Assembly: GCF_029945705.1 (NCBI RefSeq)
Contig: NZ_JAQSDC010000021.1
Span: 1 to 32,674, forward strand
Length of the DNA: 32,674 bases
From: Methylotenera sp.
GTDB lineage: Bacteria > Pseudomonadota > Gammaproteobacteria > Burkholderiales > Methylophilaceae
Direction of reading: 5' to 3'
The notes below the pieces were generated by a model, which was not told the DNA's origin, did no database searches, and saw only the letters and a list, made by a program, of their open reading frames with translations. Shown piece after piece: positions 28,001-32,674 of the stretch; position 1 is the first letter of the stretch; every line of letters starts with the position of its first letter. Both the position numbers and the translations under genes were made by a program.

Positions 28001-28652
28001 TGCAGTGGGCATTGGCGGTGCTTATATGTGCGTTTACGGCATGGAAGGACCTGGCGGTTATCAGTTTGTCGGCCGTACCATACAAATGTGGAACAGATGG
28101 AACCAAACCAAAGACTTTGTTGATGGCAAACCTTGGCTATTGCGTTTCTTCGATCAAATTCGTTTTTACCCAGTCGCAGCAGGTGAGCTTTTACAAATGC
28201 GCGAGGATTTTCTGCATGGAAAATTTAAACTCAACATTGAAGAACAAACCTTCCGTCTAAAAGACTACAAGCAGTTTTTAAGCAATGAGGCGGCAACAAT
28301 TAACGCCTTCAAAACTCAACAGCAAAATGCTTTTGATGCAGAACGTGAGCGTTGGATTGCGAGTGGACAAGCTAATTACAGCAATGAAACTGAGTCTACC
28401 AGTGCAGTGGATGTGTTGGAAATTCCAGTGGGCAGTCGCGCAATTGCATCGCATGTTGCAGGTAATTTATGGCAAGTTAAACTGAAAGAAGGTGACTTGG
28501 TGCAAGAGGGCGATGAGGTTGCGATTGTAGAATCGATGAAAATGGAAATCGCTGTCACCGCTAGGCTTGCAGGCAAAGTGACAAAAATTTTATGCAGTGA
28601 AGGTATGTCGATTTCTGCAGGTCAAAACCTAATCGTGATTGAAGAGGAATAA
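25038..28652 (+). CDS. Biotin-dependent guanidine (urea) carboxylase
   Basis: Large cytoplasmic enzyme of 1204 residues. Residues 1-450 are a biotin carboxylase ([19 protein letters not shown]-grasp loop [11 protein letters not shown] near 160-168, [17 protein letters not shown]). Residues about 455-1050 are the KipA/KipI-like carboxyltransferase halves ([29 protein letters not shown]). The C-terminus is a biotin carrier domain with VESMKMEI, biotinyl Lys1168. The allophanate hydrolase part that is fused in yeast urea amidolyase is encoded separately. The guanidine riboswitch and the carboxyguanidine deiminase genes indicate that guanidine is the substrate, giving carboxyguanidine; urea specificity was assumed for this family before. 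The specificity-determining residue could not be checked without an alignment. Confidence 0.93.
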   Translation: MFKKVLIANRGEIACRVIRTLKNMGIQSVAVYSQPDSGARHVLDADEAICIGPAPAAESYLNVDKILQVAIETGAEAIHPGYGFLSENADFAERCEAQGIAFIGPTPQQMRDFGLKHTARELAEKNGVPLLPGTGLLADIDEAYIKAEVIGYPVMLKSTAGGGGIGMQLIWSKDELHAAFESVQRLSRANFKETGIYLEKYVQAARHIEVQIFGNGLGKVIALGERDCSVQRRNQKVIEETPAPNISEAVRKSLSDTAIKLGSALNYRSAGTVEFVYDNDSGQFYFLEVNTRLQVEHGVTELVTGVDLVEWMIRIAAGETNALDAYSHNPSGHAIQVRLYAEDPNKNFQPSSGVLTEVKFSSGARNDTWVETGSDVSPFYDPLIAKVLVHAPDREQAVAKMRTALAETSIYGIETNLEYLRQVLMDSVFPAGKQITRYLNSFTYKPHTIDVQDGGVMTTIQDYPGRIGYWAVGVPPSGPMDHLAFRLANKLVSNAEGVAALEVTLIGPTLKFNTDAVIAITGAPIEATLDGETILMWQSHHIKAGSTLKLGKVIDAGCRTYLAVQGGFDVPDYLGSKSTFTLGQFGGHGGRTLRVGDVLHILPLVTTYIPQVLPKTLQPNYSNYWEIGVLYGPHGAPDFFTDDDITMFFSTDWEVHYNSNTTGIRLIGPKPTWARQDGGEAGLHPSNIHDNAYAIGAVDFTGDMPVILGPDGPSLGGFVCPATIIQAELWKMGQLKAGDKVRFIRVTQEDAASYELAQNSSIASLIDEPAKLAVNTSIQHSPILAEIAETADQIKVVYRQSGDKYLLIEYGELVLDLNLRFRVHALMQWLESQHVKGIIDLTPGIRSLQVHFESLVLPVKQLIQMLQKGESELPSIDEMEVPTRIVHLPLSWDDVATQLAIEKYMQSVRKDAPWCEMVDGHASNIEFIRRINGLDSIQQVKDIVFNASYLTLGLGDVYLGAPVATPVDPRHRLVTTKYNPARTWTPENAVGIGGAYMCVYGMEGPGGYQFVGRTIQMWNRWNQTKDFVDGKPWLLRFFDQIRFYPVAAGELLQMREDFLHGKFKLNIEEQTFRLKDYKQFLSNEAATINAFKTQQQNAFDAERERWIASGQANYSNETESTSAVDVLEIPVGSRAIASHVAGNLWQVKLKEGDLVQEGDEVAIVESMKMEIAVTARLAGKVTKILCSEGMSISAGQNLIVIEEE

Positions 28653-28655
28653 AAA

Positions 28656-30029
28656 ATGAACTTACAAATCTCACATTTACGAAACTTATACCTTACAGGC
28701 GCGCTTAAGCCAACAGATTTAGTGAAACAACTGGATGCCGAAATAGGTAATGATGACAGTCGTCATATTTGGATTAGGCGTTTAACACTTGAAGAGATGC
28801 AAGCTTTCGCTAAAAACTTAGAGGGTAAAAATATTACAGATTTGCCTTTGTACGGCATACCGTTTGCCATTAAAGATAATATTGATTTAGCTGGCATTCC
28901 AACTACAGCGGCTTGCCCTGAATTTGCTTACACGCCTACTAAAAGCGCTACGGTCGTTCAGAAGCTGATTGATGCAGGTGCAATTCCCATCGGCAAAACC
29001 AACTTAGACCAGTTTGCCACAGGCTTGGTCGGTACACGCTCACCTTACGGAGCCTGCCAAAATAGCTTTAACTCTGAATATATTTCAGGTGGCTCAAGCG
29101 CAGGTTCGGCGGTATCTGTGGCATTGGGGTTGGCTAGCTTTAGCTTAGGCACGGATACCGCAGGTTCTGGCCGCGTGCCAGCATCATTTAACAACTTAGT
29201 TGGACATAAGCCTACATGCGGCTTATTAAGTACTAGCGGAGTCGTGCCTGCCTGTCGAACCTTAGATTGTGTTTCAATCTTCGCGCTAACCGCTGAAGAT
29301 GCGGCTCAAGTATTAGAGTCCGCACAAGGATTTGATGAAGAAGATGCTTACTCACGTAAAGCGATTATTAGACTTAACTCTTTGTCAGGGAAGTTTTTTT
29401 CATTTGGTGTGCCTAAGCTGGAACAACTGGCTTTCTTTAACAACACCGAAACGCCAGTGCTTTTTAATCAGGCAATTAAACAGTTAGAATCTTTGGGTGG
29501 TAAAGCCGTAGAAATTGATTTTGAGCCATTTTTAGAAACAGCACGTTTGCTTTATGAAGGCCCTTGGGTGGCGGAGCGATATGCTGCGATTAGTGACTTT
29601 TTTGAAACTAAACCTGAAGCTATTTTCCCAGTCACTAAACAAATTATTGGCGGCGCTACTAAGTTTAGCGCGGCAGATACTTATGTTTCGCAGTACAAAC
29701 TGAAAGCGCTGCAACGTAAGGCAGAGGCCGTTTGGCAGTCGATTGATCTATTGGTTACGCCAACGGCAGGCACCATATACACCATTGATGAAGTGAATGC
29801 AGATCCAGTAAAGTGTAACTCTAATTTGGGTTACTACACCAATTTTATGAACCTATTAGATTTGTCCGCAACGGCCGTACCAACTGGGTTTCAACAAGAT
29901 GGCTTGCCTTTTGGGGTCACAATTTCTGCACCTGCATTTAAAGATATGTCGCTGCTGACTTTAGCTGCCAAAATGCAAAAAATATCTGCAAAAACATTAG
30001 GTGCAACGGGCTTGCCATTCATTAATTAA
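28656..30029 (+). CDS. atzF: Allophanate hydrolase, amidase domain only
   Basis: Amidase-signature enzyme of 457 residues that hydrolyses allophanate. The Ser-cisSer-Lys triad is visible: Lys73 in AIKDNIDLAG, the cis serine in SGGSSAGSAV (147-148) and the nucleophile Ser171 in GTDTAGSGRVPA. AtzF and relatives have about 600 residues because a C-terminal domain follows the amidase; here the chain ends at 457 and that domain is the next gene. It starts 3 bases after the carboxylase stop, so the two are tightly coupled. Confidence 0.92.
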   Translation: MNLQISHLRNLYLTGALKPTDLVKQLDAEIGNDDSRHIWIRRLTLEEMQAFAKNLEGKNITDLPLYGIPFAIKDNIDLAGIPTTAACPEFAYTPTKSATVVQKLIDAGAIPIGKTNLDQFATGLVGTRSPYGACQNSFNSEYISGGSSAGSAVSVALGLASFSLGTDTAGSGRVPASFNNLVGHKPTCGLLSTSGVVPACRTLDCVSIFALTAEDAAQVLESAQGFDEEDAYSRKAIIRLNSLSGKFFSFGVPKLEQLAFFNNTETPVLFNQAIKQLESLGGKAVEIDFEPFLETARLLYEGPWVAERYAAISDFFETKPEAIFPVTKQIIGGATKFSAADTYVSQYKLKALQRKAEAVWQSIDLLVTPTAGTIYTIDEVNADPVKCNSNLGYYTNFMNLLDLSATAVPTGFQQDGLPFGVTISAPAFKDMSLLTLAAKMQKISAKTLGATGLPFIN

Positions 30030-30063
30030 ACCAAATTAATCACTAGAATAGAAACGAAACAAT

Positions 30064-30468
30064 ATGACCAACAGTCAAAAATTTATCCAAGTGGCAGTCT
30101 GCGGCGCGCACATGACAGGCTTGCCATTAAATACACAACTCACCAACTTGGGCGGAACCTTTCTCGAAGAAACCACCACAGCGCCAGAGTACAAGTTATA
30201 TAAATTAAATGGATTCACACCCGCGCGTCCAGGTTTGCTGCGCGTTGTCAGTGGCGGTGCTGCAATCACGTTAGAAGTATGGCAACTGCCCATTGAAAAT
30301 TACGGCACATTTGTATCAGGCGTACCAGCGCCACTAGGTTTTGGCACGCTGACACTCGCGGATGGTCGCGTTGTGAATGGGTTTTTATGTGAGCACTATG
30401 CAACATTAAACGCCATTGATATTTCACACTTAGGCGGCTGGCGAAACTATTTGAATGAAGCTGCGTAA
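30064..30468 (+). CDS. Stand-alone allophanate hydrolase C-terminal domain
   Basis: Protein of 134 residues that matches the C-terminal domain of allophanate hydrolase. It starts VAVCGAHMTGLPLN, and the core LEVWQLPIENYGTFVSGVPAPLGFGTLTLADGRVVNGFLCE is characteristic. In AtzF-type enzymes this domain acts on N-carboxycarbamate, the product of the amidase domain, to complete release of ammonia and CO2. Here it has its own start codon 34 bases after the amidase stop, in a clean intergenic spacer with stops in the amidase frame, so this is a real gene split and not a single frameshift. It is the last gene of the guanidine operon. Confidence 0.88.
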   Translation: MTNSQKFIQVAVCGAHMTGLPLNTQLTNLGGTFLEETTTAPEYKLYKLNGFTPARPGLLRVVSGGAAITLEVWQLPIENYGTFVSGVPAPLGFGTLTLADGRVVNGFLCEHYATLNAIDISHLGGWRNYLNEAA

Positions 30469-30504
30469 AGCGTTTTAAATACTCTTAAATGTTTTCAATC
30501 TGCA

Positions 30505-31137
30505 TTATTTGCCTAATGCAGGAAACAGCCCTAGTAGACCGTGAGCGATAAATTCAACCGCCATTGCAGCAAGAATCAACCCCATTAATCGCGTCACAAT
30601 GTTAATGCCTATTGTGCCTAATTTATCCGCGATGTAGCTAGAAAGTTGCAAAGTTAGCCAGATAAGAATAGCCACCACGAAAATTGGAATCGCTAACGAG
30701 ATATGTCCTAAAAAGGTTTTACTTTGTTGTGCTGCAATAATCATACTGCCTATAGCGCCAGGTCCAGCGAGTAAAGGAATACTCAGTGGCACAATAGCAA
30801 TCACATCTCGCTCCTCCAAAGTTTGAGCTTCTTCAGGCGTTTGTTTAGAGTGGCTTTGTTTACCATGCAACATATTGATTGCAATCAATAGTATTAATAT
30901 CCCACCACCCACTTGGAACGATGGAATTGTGATGCTAAAAAATTCAAGTATGCCATCGCCAAACAAGGCTGAAGTGAGTAGCACTAGAAAAACGGTAACA
31001 GCAACAACATTTGACGTTCTTAATTTTTCACTTCTGTTCCATCCATCTGTAGCACTAATAAATATTGGTACACTGCCAATGGGGTTCACAATGGCAAACA
31101 GTGCTATTCCAATCTTAAATAGATAAGCCCAATCCAT
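30505..31137 (-). CDS. MarC-family inner membrane protein
   Basis: Integral membrane protein of 210 residues with six hydrophobic segments. It has the MarC/UPF0056 signature FAIVNPIGSVPIF near the N-terminus and the repeated-half motif LSIPLLAGPGAIGSMI in the middle. AGGAG lies 9 bases before the ATG. It follows the LexA gene by 30 bases on the same strand and is probably cotranscribed. The function of the family is not settled. Confidence 0.9.
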   Translation of the reverse strand: MDWAYLFKIGIALFAIVNPIGSVPIFISATDGWNRSEKLRTSNVVAVTVFLVLLTSALFGDGILEFFSITIPSFQVGGGILILLIAINMLHGKQSHSKQTPEEAQTLEERDVIAIVPLSIPLLAGPGAIGSMIIAAQQSKTFLGHISLAIPIFVVAILIWLTLQLSSYIADKLGTIGINIVTRLMGLILAAMAVEFIAHGLLGLFPALGK

Positions 31138-31167
31138 TGTTTTTAGCTCCTAATTAATAACTGCGAA

Positions 31168-31764
31168 TTAATAGCTACGAAATTGCCCAGTAACGACGCC
31201 ATAAATGCCAAATGCCTCTTTAGGTCGAATGACATCAAAGTCAGGATTCGCTGGAATTAGCACAAATTGCTCTTTCTCTTTTCCAAGCGTCTTAATGGTG
31301 AACTTGTCATCAATGATAGCCACTACAATATCACCAATATTCGCAAAAGGCCTTTTCTCTACAATAACAGTATCACCATCTAGAATCCCTAAATCTCTCA
31401 TTGAGTCTCCAGCAACTGGGATTAGTTCAGTGATTGAAGGCTTTTTAACGAGATGTTCATCAATCGTCATGTAATCACCCCCTTCACTGTACGCGGCAGT
31501 AAAAGAGCCAGCCTGTACTGTTGTATTTGAAAAAGGTCGTTCGAAAAATCGTTTGCCAGGAATTAATTTTTTATCAGGCGCCATCTCTAAGAACCCCATT
31601 AACTTGAGCCTTGCTACAAATCGACTAATAGTATCTTTCGATTTCATATTCAGCTGATCTTGCATATATCGATAGCTTGGCAATGATCGGTAGTTTGCAA
31701 AATAATCTCGCAACTGCCCTAATTTTTGAATATCCAATTCTTGCACTTCATTAAAATCGCTCAT
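31168..31764 (-). CDS. lexA: LexA-like SOS repressor
   Basis: Autocleaving repressor of 198 residues. The N-terminal winged helix (LPSYRYMQDQLNMKSKDTISRFVARLKLMGFLEM) differs clearly from E. coli LexA. The C-terminal S24 peptidase domain is complete: cleavage site Ala85-Gly86 (VQAGSF), nucleophile Ser121 (GDSMRDLGILDGD) and general base Lys158 (DDKFTIKTLG). The Ser-Lys spacing of 37 equals that of E. coli LexA. AAGG precedes the ATG. A 26-base perfect palindrome containing CGAAC-N4-GTTCG lies 52-77 bases upstream, unlike the CTGT-N8-ACAG box of most betaproteobacteria. It might be a secondary, lineage-specific LexA; the canonical one could be elsewhere. Confidence 0.87.
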   Translation of the reverse strand: MSDFNEVQELDIQKLGQLRDYFANYRSLPSYRYMQDQLNMKSKDTISRFVARLKLMGFLEMAPDKKLIPGKRFFERPFSNTTVQAGSFTAAYSEGGDYMTIDEHLVKKPSITELIPVAGDSMRDLGILDGDTVIVEKRPFANIGDIVVAIIDDKFTIKTLGKEKEQFVLIPANPDFDVIRPKEAFGIYGVVTGQFRSY

Positions 31765-31815
31765 GAGTAGAAACCTTTTTACACTAGTAGTAAGTCACGT
31801 TATTGAATCACTTTG

Positions 31816-31841
31816 CGAACGAACGAACGTTCGTTCGTTCG
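31816..31841. promoter_or_regulatory. Candidate LexA operator, 26-base perfect palindrome
   Basis: Three CGAA-type tetramers run into their exact mirror, (CGAA)3-C-G-(TTCG)3, symmetric about 31828/31829. The sequence contains two overlapping CGAAC-N4-GTTCG boxes (31820-31833 and 31824-31837), the form of SOS box known from Gram-positive bacteria. It lies just upstream of the LexA-like gene. The rest of the spacer (31842-32116) holds no gene; the plus-strand promoter of the next gene must lie there but is not distinct. Confidence 0.65.
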
Positions 31842-32116
31842 ATTTATTATCGCTTTAATGTATTCTAATTACAAGTAGCGCGGTAGTTATTTAACTTAGA
31901 AGCAATTCGCTATATGTTTATCGTGTAAGCTTTAATCATCATAAGGGTGACGACGAAAACAAAGTTTGAAGTTATAGCTAATCTTGATTAAATTACTAGT
32001 TGGAACATAACTTGATAAGGATTGTCTGAATTTTGTGCGCAAAAAAATAGTTGTGTGTGAAAAAACCGATGTTATTCACTACGATAACGTAAAAAACTTA
32101 AATGGAGAGATAAAAA

Positions 32117-32470
32117 ATGGTTATAGCTTTTAATAGATTTGCAGCATTGCTTTCATTAATGCTGTTCTTAGGCGCTTCCAGTCATGCATTTGCAGGAGAA
32201 TTTGACGGATCATGGATGCTGTATGACACGCACGGCGGTGGTTTTGAAGCGACTCTCACTGAAGATGGTAGCGCTTCAGGCACTCATGGCGACTCGATGA
32301 AGCATGGCACTTGGAAAGTAGTGGATGGCGCAGTGGTAATTAGTTGGAAAACTGGTTGGACTACACGTATTGCTAAACAAGGTGATAAATACGTTAAAAC
32401 CTCTTTTAAGCCAGGTACAACGATCACTGATACACCTACTGATACCTCTGAGGCTACAAAAAAACATTAA
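32117..32470 (+). CDS. Small secreted protein of unknown function
   Basis: Protein of 117 residues with a clear signal peptide (LLSLMLFLGASSHAFA, cleavage before GEFDG), leaving a mature chain of about 91 residues. The mature part reads as a small beta-rich domain (GSWMLYDTHGGGFEATLTEDGSASG, GTWKVVDGAVVISWKTGWTTRIAKQGDKYVKTSF), which resembles the short lipocalin-like sheets used to bind small ligands, and ends in a Thr/Asp-rich tail with KKH. I do not recognise a named family. GGAGA precedes the ATG by 8 bases. Expression under the LexA palindrome is possible but the gene starts 276 bases away. Confidence 0.75.
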   Translation: MVIAFNRFAALLSLMLFLGASSHAFAGEFDGSWMLYDTHGGGFEATLTEDGSASGTHGDSMKHGTWKVVDGAVVISWKTGWTTRIAKQGDKYVKTSFKPGTTITDTPTDTSEATKKH

Positions 32471-32497
32471 TTGATATATTTAAATGTATATATTTAA

Positions 32498-32539
32498 TGA
32501 CTACATAAACCCTAGCTACAGCTGGATGTTATGTAGTCA
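32498..32539. terminator. Hairpin after the secreted-protein gene (possible terminator)
   Basis: An 11-base perfect stem TGACTACATAA / TTATGTAGTCA with a 20-base loop lies 28 bases after the stop at 32470. No T-run follows on the plus strand, so a classic intrinsic terminator is not shown; it may only stabilise the message end. Confidence 0.35.
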
Positions 32540-32620
32540 AAAATTCACAAATCTACACTTTTGTCATACAGTATTCTCATTAGGCTAAGTTTTAAGTGTA
32601 GCCATATCAATGACAAAGCG

Positions 32621-32674
32621 TGACCCCTGTTGAATAAAGTGGACACTACCACTTCAGACAAGCTCTTCCTGTTT
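32621..32674. mobile_element. Insertion sequence terminus (right contig end)
   Basis: The inverted copy of bases 1-53 (identical over all 53 overlapping positions) starts with TGACCCCTG and runs to the window end. The element body would lie to the right, outside the window. Both copies show the same IS end toward the interior, so the two elements are in opposite orientation. Confidence 0.7.

Noticed and set aside
30500-30521. Short inverted repeat CTGCATTA/TAATGCAG between convergent genes as a terminator
   Set aside because: The stem overlaps the end of the MarC gene and lacks a T-run on either strand.
1-32674. Compound transposon carrying the guanidine operon
   Set aside because: Inner genes are mostly housekeeping or family-typical for Methylophilaceae, no transposase is in view, and contigs commonly end at repeats; kept only as a possibility in the findings.

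Overview
The window reads as one contig from a moderately AT-rich betaproteobacterial methylotroph, most likely of the Methylophilaceae (Methylotenera/Methylophilus type). This rests on gene content. It holds an mxaRSACKL methanol dehydrogenase maturation operon, a methylotroph-style sucrose operon (fructokinase, sucrose-phosphate synthase, amylosucrase, MarR regulator), and small generalist operons. No rRNA, tRNA, CRISPR array or prophage was seen.

Layout. Both ends are the same 53-bp sequence in inverted orientation (1-53 and 32621-32674). It looks like an insertion-sequence terminus, so the contig probably stops where two copies of one IS begin. The left copy cuts a cation/proton antiporter gene (51-797). 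From 859 to 6506 (minus strand) lies the sucrose operon, with a promoter region containing seven GCAAAC hexamers. 6819-10555 holds a CLC chloride transporter, a Pal-like lipoprotein, a TusA-like protein, a TetR regulator and an unrecognised membrane-anchored protein. 10729-16055 (plus) is mxaRSACKL, six tightly overlapping genes closed by a strong terminator, without mxaFJGI beside it. 16139-17957 (minus) is a MarR-MFS efflux pair with a double operator.

The most interesting region is 18091-30468 (plus): a complete guanidine uptake and degradation operon. Its control region stacks an NtrC-like enhancer site, a canonical sigma-54 promoter, a guanidine-I (ykkC) riboswitch and an intrinsic terminator. 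The genes encode an ABC transporter, a creatininase-family hydrolase, a type III glutamine synthetase-like ligase, two DUF1989 proteins (carboxyguanidine deiminase subunits), a biotin-dependent guanidine/urea carboxylase, an allophanate hydrolase amidase, and the allophanate hydrolase C-terminal domain as a separate protein. The expected flow is guanidine to carboxyguanidine to allophanate to ammonia and CO2, with the ligase possibly capturing nitrogen. The creatininase and the ligase are not part of the characterised core pathway and are the best candidates for new chemistry.

The right end (30505-32470) has a MarC membrane protein, a divergent LexA with a striking 26-bp perfect palindrome upstream, and a small secreted protein.
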